Source of the DNA: Macropodus opercularis
Taxonomy: Eukaryota; Chordata; Actinopteri; Anabantiformes; Osphronemidae
NCBI GenBank assembly: GCA_030770545.1
Contig: CM061102.1
Span: forward strand, 14,066,501-14,130,500
Direction: 5' to 3'
Length of the DNA: 64,000 nucleotides
In this document: positions 50,401 to 58,560 of the stretch, in pieces
How positions within the stretch are numbered: position 1 is the first letter of the stretch
Layout of the letters: every line of letters starts with the position of its first letter
The notes under the pieces: generated by a model
The model's input: only the letters and a program-made list of their open reading frames with translations
Told to the model about the DNA's origin: nothing
The model's database searches: none
Made by a program: the position numbers and the translations under genes

Positions 50401-52945
50401 TTTAAACTAAAATAATGAACCTCTGTGGCCAAGACGATGGGAAACGCTACCCGAGGAACCTGATCTGGCACACTGATGGTGTTCCAGATGTACAGCTCAG
50501 CCAACCAGTAAAGCTAAACTGTGATATGCTTCAACGTCTTACACACATTAGTGAGTGGATGGAGTTTATGCATGGGTCTAATGGACAGTTCTATTAGTAC
50601 CGGTTCACTGAATGGTAAAACGGCTGTTGTATGACATCAGTTATTGGAAAAACAAAACATGGAAGAGCAGCATACAAGTAATCTTTTTGTTCTGCCCCTG
50701 CACAAGTATATGAGGTTGGGGAATGACAAAAAAAAATACAAAATCTCATCTAAGCTTTGACTCAGTACATGATCTTGAGAAAACAGTCTGCACATAATAC
50801 TGTAGAGTGATAATAATGAAAAATACTATATAAATGTGTGTATATTAAGCTGAAAGAAAATGTAGAGCAGTAGACTGTTCCATTCACTACATAAGCAGCT
50901 ACATGATCTACATGATAGTATAGTTAAGTCCACTGTCTTACTGGATTAGAGAATCACAAACCGTAAATGGTTTTACTGTGCTACTGTAGTCCGCAGTTGA
51001 ACTCCTTCATTCCTGCCATCCACCAAGATTCACCTGACAACTTTTATAAAACAGTAGCAATAACTAAATGCTCTTCCTTGTCTTCTCTGCTAGAAGAAAT
51101 AATCTATTGCAGTAACAAGCTGATGGTGCGCACGTAATTTAGCACACGAGAAACATCTCTTCTGCTTTTCTTTATCTTCCGCCTCAGCTTATGTCATTCT
51201 TACTAGTAATATCAGGCTACAGTCTAATGTATGCTAAGCTGCTGCTGCCATGGTAACCCCTGGTGCAGGATTTAGACCGGTTCAGGACAAGAGGAGTGGT
51301 GTGAGTGGGGCAGGTGGAGGAGCTGAGCAACTATAATACCCCACACCCCCCAAAAAAAGACTGATAGGTGTGTAGCACTAATACTGCAGTGGGAATAAAC
51401 CCACATGATGCAGCTATGTAGGGGAGAGAAATCGCTGCCTACCTGTCCCGATGGCACGAGAACAGTTCTACTTGCAGATCACTGTATTGCAGGGACGGCT
51501 CATTAAAGTAAATCAGCCAGACAGAGCGTGAATGGTGACTAACAGAAATAGTAAGAGAATGACAGCAAGATGACTCATGGCCTTAATTTCCATCTCTGAT
51601 TGTAGAATGTGCCAGAGGAGATCCCCAGGAGGTGTTAGAGATTCGATATACCTTTGGCAGAGACTGTAACAACTGTAATAGAGGATATGGGTGATATCCC
51701 AAAAGCCCCTGCTGCATGATTAGACCTTTCCATAAACAGGCACACATGCATAGAAGCTCTAACAAAATTAAATAAGGTGTTGATGTTATGCTTATTAAGG
51801 GTTTATATTTCATTGTGGAGAGCCAAGATTATAGGATTATAGGATGGTAAAAAAAAAAAATCTAATTTGTGTTATATTGTCTCTTTATACGACTGACTGA
51901 AACCAGGGTGTTTTGTCAACAACCGGCATGCAAACACACATTCACTTTTTAGCTTTGGGTCTGTGGCTGTGTGCAATACAAAACTCACCTTTATAAAACT
52001 ACAGAAGTTACATGGGAGCATGAAAAGCACAGAATTAGCCCTTTACTGGGTGTCCAGCACGTTTATCACCCTAACGCTCTACAGCAAAAGTTTGTTCTAA
52101 AACATCTCAGAGAAGCACATGCTGCATACAGAGATGTGTGTGTATGCGATGACACGACTATGTGGGTGTACATCTGTAGGAATGACATAACCGGCTGAAA
52201 GTGGATACGTTCGTTCCCTCGGTCAGTGGTCACTGGGGCTGGGAGTGAAGGAGTGAGGAGTGAGGGCTTTCCAGCAGCGATGGTGATGGTAGTCACCTAG
52301 TTGCTATGGGTTGATGGGTGTGGGTGGTGGTTAAATAGGGCTTGGGTGGTGACTGTGCAAACTCGCCCTATTGGCTTAGCTTTATCACAGGCACGTCTAC
52401 CAATGCCACCCCCCCCCCCCCCTCCTCTTCTGCATGCGCAAACCCTGGTGTCATTCCTCCTTGAGGCATAGAGGAAGCCAAGTAACACCCCTTTCTATCA
52501 TGGACACACTCTACACTTCCGCTGCAACAGACACAAACTAGACTCTCCAACTGTGAAAACCTGAGCATTTGCTTCACATACAGTAAGCGTAATAAATCAG
52601 GGGAAGACATACATGCACACAGACCTAAAAAAAAGAGGTTTTATGTGAGGGTGCGTGCACGTGCACACACACATACACACACACACGCTCTATGCCCCTT
52701 ACTCTAACTATAAACAAACTAGCATGATCAACACACCACAAGATAAGGTGTGGTCCTACTCCTCACAAACACTGTCCTTCCTTCACTCAAATGTCAAATG
52801 TAATGTAAACAAATGCAGTTGTTTAATGAGGGTGGGTGCCCGAGTCTTACCTGTCCAAGATGTCATGGCTGGATGTAGCTGTGACTCCCAGCAGTCCTAG
52901 AGCTGCACTCCCCACCGCTGCGGCAGCCCCGCTGCCTGCCTCCAT
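11449..52945 (-). CDS. arhgap32: Rho GTPase-activating protein 32 (PX-SH3-RhoGAP; p250GAP/RICS family), complete
   Basis: I rebuilt 23 coding exons (listed separately) from GT-AG boundaries. Their lengths sum to 5,817 nt = 1,938 aa plus stop, and every junction is in phase. Domains: leader 1-136; PX about 137-251 (SWIVKRSYEDFR); SH3 about 265-327 (ELSFEVGDIVSVIDMPP, WWRGKHGFQVGFFPSE); RhoGAP about 378-573, with arginine finger R413 in GIYRLSG and the conserved Asn in VWAPNLL (~534); then a disordered tail with seven prolines (1029-1035), a Gln-rich tract (~1252-1284) and Tyr-rich motifs (VTQLQPYFENG, GPVLSQYDN), ending PETEIRTE. ARHGAP32 stimulates GTP hydrolysis by Rho-family GTPases (Cdc42, Rac1, RhoA) at dendritic spines and is a Fyn substrate. 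The tail matches ARHGAP32, not the shorter ARHGAP33, whose C-terminus differs. The mammalian protein is about 2,087 aa. Which fish ohnologue (a or b) is unresolved. Confidence 0.94.
13745..14382 (-). CDS. arhgap32: arhgap32 exon 22 (poly-proline region, residues 1005-1217)
   Basis: 638 nt, acceptor ttactag, donor gag|gtgagt. Seven prolines are followed by KNAARMLALALTESAQQ, a family motif; the rest is Ser/Thr/Pro-rich and probably binds SH3 domains. Confidence 0.92.
14628..15461 (-). CDS. arhgap32: arhgap32 exon 21 (residues 727-1004)
   Basis: 834 nt, acceptor cctcag, donor caag|gtaaga. Encodes YRPRRPRSSSDALSASFNGE and VDLSPPDIGMASLDFDPMSF, then Ser/Thr-rich disordered sequence. Confidence 0.93.
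15548..15622 (-). CDS. arhgap32: arhgap32 exon 20 (residues 702-726)
   Basis: 75 nt, acceptor tttcag, donor gaag|gtgaca. Encodes TATLRSAKSEESLSSLHNVE. It is too short for an ORF scan; support is the conserved SAKSEES motif and matching phases. Confidence 0.9.
15718..15863 (-). CDS. arhgap32: arhgap32 exon 19 (residues 653-701)
   Basis: 146 nt, acceptor ccatag, donor ctg|gtgagt. Encodes the basic KRPPIKSKKSPVGSWRSFFN and LGKSSAMSKRKLHRN. Confidence 0.92.
16187..16388 (-). CDS. arhgap32: arhgap32 exon 18 (residues 586-652)
   Basis: 202 nt, acceptor actag, weak donor gag|gtttga. Encodes SLSRPKSLLVSSPSTKLL, EEAQARTQAQ and KYIEVGEGPAALQGKFHT. Confidence 0.92.
16503..16648 (-). CDS. arhgap32: arhgap32 exon 17 (end of RhoGAP, residues 537-585)
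   Basis: 146 nt, acceptor tcacag, donor gcag|gtacct. Encodes KQIESACFSGTAAFMEVRIQ and VVVEFILNHVDVLF. Confidence 0.93.
16833..16940 (-). CDS. arhgap32: arhgap32 exon 16 (RhoGAP, residues 501-536)
   Basis: 108 nt, acceptor ttaaag, donor gag|gtaaga. Encodes TLEFLMRHLSHLAAFS and KNLAIVWAPNLL; this Asn contacts the GTPase and catalytic arginine in RhoGAP structures. Confidence 0.93.
16969..17177 (-). other. arhgap32 intron 15 with (TA)n
   Basis: A (TA)n tract at about 17028-17047; otherwise unremarkable. Confidence 0.6.
17178..17260 (-). CDS. arhgap32: arhgap32 exon 15 (RhoGAP, residues 474-500)
   Basis: 83 nt, acceptor ctgaag, donor acag|gtcagt. Encodes DAVSAATDEERLIKIHDVIQ and QLPPPHY. Confidence 0.92.
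17758..17902 (-). CDS. arhgap32: arhgap32 exon 14 (RhoGAP, residues 425-473)
   Basis: 145 nt, acceptor caacag, donor tct|gtaagc. Encodes HEFDSEQIPDLTK and CKLYFRELPNPLLTYQLY, the RhoGAP LP-ELPxPL block. Confidence 0.94.
18096..18198 (-). CDS. arhgap32: arhgap32 exon 13 (RhoGAP arginine finger, residues 391-424)
   Basis: 103 nt, acceptor ctcacag, donor gcg|gtaggt. Encodes VPQVLKSCTEFIEKHG and DGIYRLSGIASNIQK; R413 in GIYRLSG is the catalytic arginine. Confidence 0.94.
18199..19765 (-). other. arhgap32 intron 12
   Basis: About 1.57 kb, AT-rich. No exon, repeat family or regulatory cluster recognised. Confidence 0.6.
19766..19915 (-). CDS. arhgap32: arhgap32 exon 12 (residues 341-390)
   Basis: 150 nt, acceptor acccag, donor acg|gtgaga. 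Encodes SKKHGKLITFLRSFMKSRP and ERVFGCDLGEHLLNSG. The internal Met356 (MKSRPTKQK) corresponds to the start of the known short, RhoGAP-only mammalian isoform. Confidence 0.93.
21235..21255 (+). repeat. (AC)n microsatellite
   Basis: About ten perfect dinucleotide units. Confidence 0.9.
22281..22295 (+). repeat. G15 homopolymer
   Basis: Fifteen consecutive G; length likely variable. Confidence 0.85.
23575..23830 (-). promoter_or_regulatory. arhgap32: candidate internal promoter and non-coding first exon of a short arhgap32 isoform
   Basis: A CpG-rich patch in an AT-rich intron ends, on the minus strand, in a near-ideal donor (gcgaag|gtaagac at 23575/23574). Spliced to exon 12, translation from Met356 gives a 1,583-aa protein with the RhoGAP domain but no PX or SH3. 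The last ATG before the donor opens only a five-codon upstream frame after splicing. The mammalian short isoform begins at the matching methionine. The transcription start is not located. Confidence 0.5.
26092..26127 (+). repeat. imperfect (CA)n microsatellite
   Basis: CA units interrupted by cata and caga variants. Confidence 0.85.
26510..26551 (+). repeat. (GGAT)n tetranucleotide repeat
   Basis: About ten units with a gggtgggt interruption. Confidence 0.9.
28594..28826. mobile_element. Tc1-type MITE
   Basis: About 233 bp. The ends are inverted repeats: tacagtcaagcctgaaatta on the left and its near complement (tatcaggcttggctgta) on the right, each next to a TA. The tttatacccc/ggggtatgaa pair extends the repeats inward to about 30 bp. 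There is no transposase coding sequence, so it is non-autonomous. It lies in arhgap32 intron 11, 100 bp from exon 11. Confidence 0.8.
28927..29008 (-). CDS. arhgap32: arhgap32 exon 11 (SH3 end, residues 314-340)
   Basis: 82 nt, acceptor tatccag, donor ccag|gtactc. Encodes VGFFPSECVELINDKV and TNSVPKP. The exon is short and covered by a chance plus-strand open frame, so a plain ORF scan misses it. It lies only 100 bp from a Tc1-type MITE in the following intron. Confidence 0.9.
29009..30389 (-). other. arhgap32 intron 10
   Basis: 1.38 kb, with a (GT)8 tract at 29411-29426. No coding or element signature. Confidence 0.6.
30390..30467 (-). CDS. arhgap32: arhgap32 exon 10 (SH3 core, residues 288-313)
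   Basis: 78 nt, acceptor actgcag, donor cag|gtacac. Encodes VGDIVSVIDMPPKEDTTWW and RGKHGFQ, including the paired SH3 tryptophans. Confidence 0.93.
30677..30799 (-). CDS. arhgap32: arhgap32 exon 9 (PX-SH3 linker and SH3 start, residues 247-287)
   Basis: 123 nt, acceptor gtcttag, donor cgag|gtgaca. Encodes VDNKGNHLLVHEESS and AAHVIKRYNAQASDELSFE. Confidence 0.92.
30800..31422 (-). other. arhgap32 intron 8
   Basis: 623 bp, AT-rich. A short (CA)n lies next to the exon 9 acceptor; nothing else seen. Confidence 0.6.
31423..31515 (-). CDS. arhgap32: arhgap32 exon 8 (end of PX, residues 216-246)
   Basis: 93 nt, acceptor atgatag, donor gag|gtaagg. Encodes SVSQMLLAYLSRLSAI through CGPALTWME. Confidence 0.92.
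31557..31735 (+). repeat. diverged repeat, copy A
   Basis: About 180 bp, clearly related to 33505-33672. Shared blocks include actgaca-acagg-accaca-tcaccca, accattaaat-aagac-tgtt, ttttttgtgtttat-cagg and ctggtgaccacttaaaaa. The family is unidentified. Confidence 0.75.
31861..31939 (+). repeat. long interrupted (GT)n, (CA)n in the arhgap32 transcript
   Basis: 79 bp, with gggg interruptions at 31897-31920. It lies 18 nt downstream of the exon 7 donor in the direction of transcription. Confidence 0.95.
31958..32095 (-). CDS. arhgap32: arhgap32 exon 7 (PX core, residues 170-215)
   Basis: 138 nt (46 codons). Encodes GRSWIVKRSYEDFRVLDKHL through DSLTDQPE, with the PX-typical RSYEDF and RRFSQLPELP. 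The donor gag|gttaaac is weak and a long CA repeat (transcribed strand) starts 18 nt beyond it. Confidence 0.93.
32096..33108 (-). other. arhgap32 intron 6 with an unexplained open frame
   Basis: 1.0 kb. The segment 32400-32720 is less AT-rich than its surroundings and holds a 91-codon minus-strand frame (32438-32713) with coding-like composition; I do not recognise it. Confidence 0.4.
33109..33195 (-). CDS. arhgap32: arhgap32 exon 6 (PX domain, residues 141-169)
   Basis: 87 nt, acceptor ctttcag, donor ccag|gtaaga. Encodes LSLGDEQCEVTRNGYESK and the PX beta strand ELVYLVHIYCQ. Confidence 0.92.
33505..33672 (+). repeat. diverged repeat, copy B
   Basis: Same orientation as copy A at 31557-31735, with similar length and order of shared blocks. 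It lies in intron 5, so the two copies bracket the PX exons 6 and 7. Confidence 0.75.
34126..34215. repeat. nested inverted repeat (hairpin)
   Basis: cctgatgaagctt (34126-34138) is perfectly complementary to aagcttcatcagg (34203-34215). Inside, aaacaaaaaca pairs with tgtttttgttt around cttcata. Confidence 0.8.
38413..38446 (+). repeat. (AC)17 microsatellite
   Basis: Perfect dinucleotide repeat. Confidence 0.95.
42492..42576 (-). CDS. arhgap32: arhgap32 exon 5 (residues 112-140)
   Basis: 85 nt, acceptor ttttcag, donor acag|gtacag. Encodes FTKGHFPKLAECAHFHYENV and leads into the PX domain. Confidence 0.92.
42846..42940 (-). CDS. arhgap32: arhgap32 exon 4 (residues 81-111)
   Basis: 95 nt, acceptor tttttag, donor aagaa|gtgag. 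Encodes ARSAEIPELRTEP and SSSTASMKVKNVK. Confidence 0.9.
42941..44636 (-). other. arhgap32 intron 3
   Basis: 1.7 kb. CpG-richer patch at about 44130-44290 with an RFX-type X-box; otherwise AT-rich and without coding sequence. Confidence 0.55.
44258..44271 (+). promoter_or_regulatory. RFX X-box-like motif
   Basis: gttaccatggagac fits the RFX palindrome GTNRCC-N-RGYAAC in its left half and most of its right half. A GC box (ccccgcctc) lies about 120 bp away in the same CpG-richer patch. Confidence 0.35.
44637..44742 (-). CDS. arhgap32: arhgap32 exon 3 (residues 45-80)
   Basis: 106 nt, acceptor tgttgcag, donor atg|gtgaga. Encodes LEEEDIVPELAHIHPRERP and DWEETISAM, the conserved ARHGAP32 N-terminal block. 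Confidence 0.9.
44743..51442 (-). other. arhgap32 intron 2 (6.7 kb)
   Basis: AT-rich. Contains the ATCC repeat (47590-47620) and an X-box-like motif at 51244-51257 (gctgccatggtaac). No exon other than the flanking ones is recognised; the 160-aa open frame at 47162-47644 runs into the ATCC repeat and is treated as chance. Confidence 0.6.
47590..47640 (+). repeat. (ATCC)n with a retroposon-like tail
   Basis: About eight ATCC units followed by attatctgaaccgcttgtcc, a junction common at the 3' end of fish LINE/SINE insertions. The rest of any element is missing or unrecognisable. Confidence 0.5.
51443..51481 (-). CDS. arhgap32: arhgap32 39-nt microexon (residues 32-44)
   Basis: Acceptor aatacag, donor acag|gtaggc. 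Entering in phase 2 it reads S-DLQVELFSCHRD with no stop and leaves in phase 2, so inclusion or skipping both keep the frame. Flanking exons would also join directly. Confidence 0.6.
51482..52850 (-). other. arhgap32 intron 1 (between start exon and microexon)
   Basis: 1.37 kb, with a C14 run (52409-52422) and a CA-rich tract (52666-52686). No other exon seen. Confidence 0.55.
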
Positions 52946-52957
52946 GATACTGACTCA
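52851..52957 (-). CDS. arhgap32: arhgap32 exon with start codon (residues 1-31)
   Basis: The ATG is at 52943-52945; the donor acag|gtaagac is at 52851/52850. Encodes MEAGSGAAAAVGS through SSHDILD. Upstream on the minus strand, cattgcag (ag at 52959-52958) after a long pyrimidine tract looks like an acceptor, so 52946-52957 is probably 5' UTR of an internal exon. An in-frame TGA 12 nt upstream of the ATG fixes the start. Confidence 0.75.
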
Positions 52958-52984
52958 CTGCAATGAGCAGCCTGCCAGAGAAGC

Positions 52985-53037
52985 AAAGAGGGAGGGGAGG
53001 GGGAGGGAGAAGGAAGGAGGGGAGGGGAGGATGTGAA
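52985..53037 (+). repeat. purine-rich GGGA tract (pyrimidine tract in arhgap32 RNA), G-quadruplex motif
   Basis: Plus strand reads gggaggggagggggaggg, four G-runs of at least three with one-base loops, the G-quadruplex pattern. On the minus strand it is a long C/T tract just upstream of the inferred acceptor of the start-codon exon. Confidence 0.7.
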
Positions 53038-53328
53038 GAGGTAGATCAGAAGGGAGAAACACGAATGAGATAAAAGAAATCACATGTGCAAAAAGGAGAG
53101 AGGATGATGCGGAGGAAAAAAGGGAAGGGATGCGAGAATGTGCGCAGTAATGAGAACTGTGAAAAAAGATGTGTGGTGAAAATGAAAAAAAAAAGAAAAT
53201 GAGCGAGAAGATTGACATGGGAAGATGAAAGAACAGCAGGAAGAGAAGAAGACAATTATTAACTGTGTGCGTGTAGTTTGTGGATAAAAAAAAAGTCATG
53301 ACGATGTTAGCTTCGCAGCATTTCGCTT

Positions 53329-53356
53329 CACACACACACACACACACACACACACA
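53329..53356 (+). repeat. (CA)14 microsatellite
   Basis: Perfect dinucleotide repeat. Confidence 0.95.
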
Positions 53357-54205
53357 TTCCAGGGAAAAATCAACATTCAAACACCAACAGTGGCTGGCCC
53401 GCTATGCTGTGGTGGCTGTGGTCTCTGTCCTCAACCCACAAGTTGGTCAAACCCATTGAGTCACCTCACTAACTGGATTCATTCTCAAAAGCAGGAGCTA
53501 TGACGATCCTATAAACAGAAGCAAAGTCAGTATTGCTGTTGAAATATCAGGTTTCTTCAACCGCAAGGCTTCAGGTTTCAAACCTACAAATGTCAGACCT
53601 GTGAACGTTGAGCAGTTTATTCTCGCCTTTATATGATAACTGATTATTTATTTGTTCACAGCAATTCCCCAATGAAGTCACCAGATCATTGTAGAAAGGA
53701 ATGTTTTGTAAAGATGGTGCCTTTTGTTGTTTCAAGTATTGTTATCTCAGCCGTCTAAGCTGTGGTGTTGAACCTCCAAACCGCTATGACATGCATAGTT
53801 GTGCATGCTGTGCTGTGGCACGTGACACTAACACTGGACTTCCTGGATCATCCCAAACGGCTCCTGCAACACATCTTCACTGAACTAGGACTGACACCGA
53901 TAACGACCCTTCCTACATAAATATTATTTCTGCACTCTCAACAGTGCACATCACCAAATCAGTGCATCTATAATGACAACAAGAGACCACCTAGCCTGTT
54001 TTTTGTGGCAGTCAATGGTCGTGTGCTGTAATCCCAGGAGAATGATGCCAAGGGAGAGATGAACGAAGGTGGGAGGGGTGGGGATGTGCAGGAAGAGAGA
54101 GCGTGGGAGGAGAGGATTCTCACAAACCACACTGAGGCAGCTGGTTCTACCTCAGAGGCAGAATTAGTGTGCATACGTAATCCTCCGTGCTCTCTGTGAT
54201 GTGCA

Positions 54206-54214
54206 CATATATAT

Positions 54215-54252
<38 letters not shown>
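54206..54252 (+). repeat. (AT)n microsatellite with one interruption
   Basis: 47 bp of alternating A/T interrupted once by aaat. Confidence 0.95.
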
Positions 54253-57200
54253 TTATTAAAAAAAGCATCATACGTAACCGGAGGATCCAGCAAATACCAT
54301 TTATATTTTGTCAGCTTCAGATTGTACAAGGAATTTCAGTAAAATGCTACAGTAAGGTTTCATGGTTATGAAAAGTGATTCTGGGATCTATGTTCTAAAA
54401 ATAAAACAGTAAATCATAAGGGATTAGCTCGTCCTGCGGACTAATCATAAACTGATGTGTCACCTACATTCTGCCTAGATTGAGACACTATCGACTGATG
54501 GACGGAAGTGCTAGATACAAGAGTTTATCAATTTTCAAACCAAACTAGTGTTGACCAGTCGATTACGGCGAATGTTGACGTTGAAGAGAGCATATTTTTA
54601 AAACAGGGTCTTGAGGGTCTCCTAAGTGTGTTTTATCATGTTTTATAAGAAAGAGCTTCTCAAAGGTTAGCGCACTTTTTTTAAAATTACTGCTAAAATG
54701 TTATAGATAGCTTATAGGTTAAATTAAGACAGTGTTCATAGATTTGACAATGCAACAGATGAATATTGAATTGTTCTGGTACACATACTGCATATTTGGC
54801 AATATTCTAGTAAGCAGATTCACATACTCTGCATAAAGCATCCACATGGTGATGTAGAATACAGGCTCTCCTGGTGAGACCGTGGCTCTTGGCCTGACAC
54901 ATAGTCCACACCCACAAATATGATAATGGCTTTTTAAAAGCAGAAACTCTTAACTTGAGCAGTAGACTGTAACACACAGGCTGTTGGTTTGGATCCCAGC
55001 TTCATATTCAAATGTGAGGAGACTCGTTGCCACTTGTACATAGTAAATTAAGTATATCCGCTTCACCTTCCAGGTTGTGGGAGTCGTCTACCAAAGCAGG
55101 TGAGGCTTTATTGGGCATAGCTTGGTGTAGCTGAAAGACGGGATCTGGATCTCATTAGTATGTCACAACGAGGTGTTTCTCGGTTTGACCTATTAAACTC
55201 CTGCTCTTAAATCACACTCCCACACACAGACTTCTGTTTTTTTGTGAGGACACTCATTAACATAATGCATTCCATAGCAACTGTCACGACTTAAAGCATA
55301 AACATAACTTAAAGTAGCCCAAACCCAAAACTGAACCCTAAAGCAGTGTTCAGCCTCAACAATTTGGAAGATGTGAGGAGCAGCCAAATCGTCCTCAGTC
55401 TATTCGGAAAATATGTCCTATGGAGCAAATGCACACATGCTGTGTACAAGGAAGGACAAGAGCTCAACCTTGCTGACATTAAGTGCGTATGTGTGTCTGC
55501 ATGTGTGAAATTCTCTCTCTCTCTCTCTGGCTATTGCGTGTAGAGGGAATGAATTGTGTGCCTTAGTTAAAAGAGGAAGTGAATTTGTGCATGTCAGGCA
55601 AGACAAGCAAGGCGAAGCAGGGTAAGCTTTCCACAAAAGCCTGATGCAGCAAAAAGCTTACAAAATGGCCTTGCGAAGAAAAAAAAAGGCAGATCTTGAG
55701 AGAAATCACAGCCTCAGATTAAAATCTAATGTGAATAGGGGAACTTGGTACGAGATTGTGGATTTACCACAAATCTCAGTCAAGAAACTTCACGGTGTTT
55801 GAGACCGCTAGGGTAGAGATAATAATAAATAAAATAATAAATAATAAAATTCAAAGTTTTAAAGGTAAATATGCCTGCTACTGTGTCTGTATTCCACCAG
55901 GCAGACAAAATATTAGCTTGATTTCTGCTTCTGTGCTAAATCTACACTTAATCCTAAACAATACTATGTAAATATCAATGCAATGCTACAGATCACATCC
56001 TTTTATGTCTTCACTTTTTATAATACTTCAGTAATGTCTGGACTTCATATTTAAAGTGCATCTGATATCTGTAGTTCTGTAGTTATTTCCTTTGAAATAA
56101 CGACAGCTATAACGAAGCTAAGTGAAAATCTGGGCACAGTGATTACAAATATTTGTGCTAATGCGTCTAATAGATATTATGGTATTTACAATATGAGGAA
56201 AAAGAAGTTGTGCAGATCAGAAAGCTCAGTGAGACTCCACACTAAATTACAGTAATGGACCCATGGACAGACCGTACAGCCACAAATGCTAAAGGGGGAA
56301 AACACTTCACGCAGGCACTCAAGTATGTTGTTTAGTTTATAAATTAGGTTTTCTTTTTTTATTTTGTCTAAGACAAACTAGAAAGAACCAAATGACATCA
56401 CCTACACTTCAGCCTCTTCTTCAGGCACCTAGCAACAGTGTGGAACTTTCCCTAGAGTTTGCAGTGCTGTTCTCCAGTGTGCAGCCTTGCCTGGCTGGAT
56501 GTCAGCAGTGTGTAGCTGTGTCATTGTTTGTGATAGGAACAGCAGAGTGGCGGTTTGCAAAGCGTGCTTTGTTGCACCTAAAGCCAATTAAATCACCACG
56601 GGAGTTTGCCACTACGAACTTAATATACCAAACCAAAGAATGACAACCGGAGCAACATGCAGGTCGCATTTGTAACAGTACTCTAAGAAAGCACAGAGAG
56701 TTAGCTGAGGCCATGTTGAAATGATGTCTGAGGTTCGTCTTCATGGGTTTGTTTCTCTCCATCGATCTCTCAGATCATTAGCTGATTCAAAGCATCCTTT
56801 TATAGCAGAGACAACCCAGTCCTAGTCCAAATAAACCAAGCACTTCCTTATTCTCTCTTCTATACCAAGCATAAGATGGCAGATCAAACAGTTCACCTAC
56901 ATTTAATTTCTGTGGTCAACTACTGTAACTTTGCTATGTGAAGCAATTTTTGCAGGGCTCTAGATTCGTGTTTACAGCCGATTTCAGAGCCGACTCAAAG
57001 ACTTTGCGTTCTGTAGCTTGAACCCACTGCAGCAAGAGTCTGCTGTCACTTGCCAGTAAAGACAAACTCATCAGCAGCTGAAGACGGAAACGTTTAGGAC
57101 TAACATATTCATCAGCCTTAATACTGAACGATAGGGGAAATCATGCATCTTCCATGTGTGCAAGCTTTTTTCATACAGGTTCAGTCAGCCAAAGGGTTAA

Positions 57201-58369
57201 TTCATCATCTTGACCCAGGTTAATACAGGACTGGCAGGACCTACAATCAAAAAAAATGGGTCAAGGGATGAATGACCTTGAAGCAACTTTTAAAAGCTTG
57301 AGCAAAGCTGAGAAACAAAACTTGTGCTGATAAATAGCAAGCAAAGATCTGATAAGGCACCGACTCACAGCGCACGGCAACAACGTTTAGCAATTCAGGA
57401 GAGAAGATAATATAATTGAAGGTGAGATGTGCATCTAAATTACCAAATTGAAAATCGAGTTAGCCAGGGGGAGCAGAAATGACAGTAAAGTATATTTACA
57501 CGCAATCTAATGATGGAGCTACAACTACATCAAGGTAGCAGATTGGTGATTTCTATTGTCATGTAAACAACTTCATCTAATAAGAACAAACACGACTCAA
57601 TTATCAGAACTGGGTTACTTGGTAGTCTCTGAAATACTGGAGCTCCGGTGTGACAAACCAACAAATGACGCTCCCTAAAAAAAGATAGGCCAAAGCCTGC
57701 ATTTATCAGCTGACATAGGAGCAGTAACCAGCAGCAGATCCTGTTGACTGTAAACTGCTCTGAGTGCAGTATCGTCTTACCAGAAAAAGCACGTGAGCAC
57801 TTGATGCCTAGGAAAATAAAATTGACAGAGAAATGTGACCACAGTCTCAGTTGGCTGATGAGATGTATAGTCAAACTGGTTTAACAGAACACAGTGCTTG
57901 TTATGTGATGATGTGGAACCTACCTCTAGTCCAGATGACACAAAGCAACGTGCATTAGAATGTGGGGGGGGGGAACAATTTCAAAATTTCCGAATAAGGG
58001 GAATAGAAGGCTTAACAGAAATCTATCTACAAATTAGGACCCCACAATAACAAATCGTTTGCTATTCAGAACGCCACTTAATGGCTGTAAGCCTCAATCA
58101 AGTGGAATAGTAAAAATACCAGAGCTGCTTTGTATGCGCAGTTGTAATTATTCATCCAGACTTATCATCCTGCATCCACTCCACAGCCTTACTGGAAACT
58201 ATTATTTTAATTGCAATGTTGACTTGGCAGCAGCTGTACACTCTAATCACTTAGCACTCCAAAAACAAGCTGATAAAGACAGCGAGAGCGGGGCAATAAC
58301 TTCATTGAGAAACGGGGCTTCATATTTGCTTCTTTATGGCCTCTGCAGTGCATCTGTACGATGGCCTGC

Positions 58370-58560
58370 CAAGGGGTGCTGTCCAAGTGAGGAGTGTTCC
58401 GACGGGGGTGCGTAGAGGGATTGCCTGGCACGCTGACTCATCGTGACAAAAGCGAATGCATACGCGGCGGATCGGGGATGCTTCGTGTCTCCAGGTAGGC
58501 TGTGGCGGCGTCCGTCCCGTCAATTATCTCCCCGACAGCACTCGCGACAACATAAAGGCA
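58370..58560. promoter_or_regulatory. CpG-rich block, possible promoter or conserved element
   Basis: Many CpG dinucleotides (acgcggcggatcgggg, gcggcgtccgtcccgtc, ctcgcgac) in an otherwise CpG-poor 11 kb. A good plus-strand donor (ctccag|gtaggc at 58494/58495) is present, but no coding frame is recognised. Confidence 0.3.

Noticed and set aside
11449..52945. Assignment of the large gene as ARHGAP33 (TCGAP/SNX26)
   Set aside because: Domain order is shared and CRX and ARHGAP33 are both on human chromosome 19, but the long tail with RTEVPPDD, DYHVTQLQPYFENG and the PETEI-type end matches ARHGAP32; ARHGAP33 is shorter with a different tail.
52955..53380. 141-aa minus-strand open frame upstream of arhgap32
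   Set aside because: It is a translation of the pyrimidine tract and CA repeat (Ser/Phe/Leu and Cys/Val runs), not a protein.
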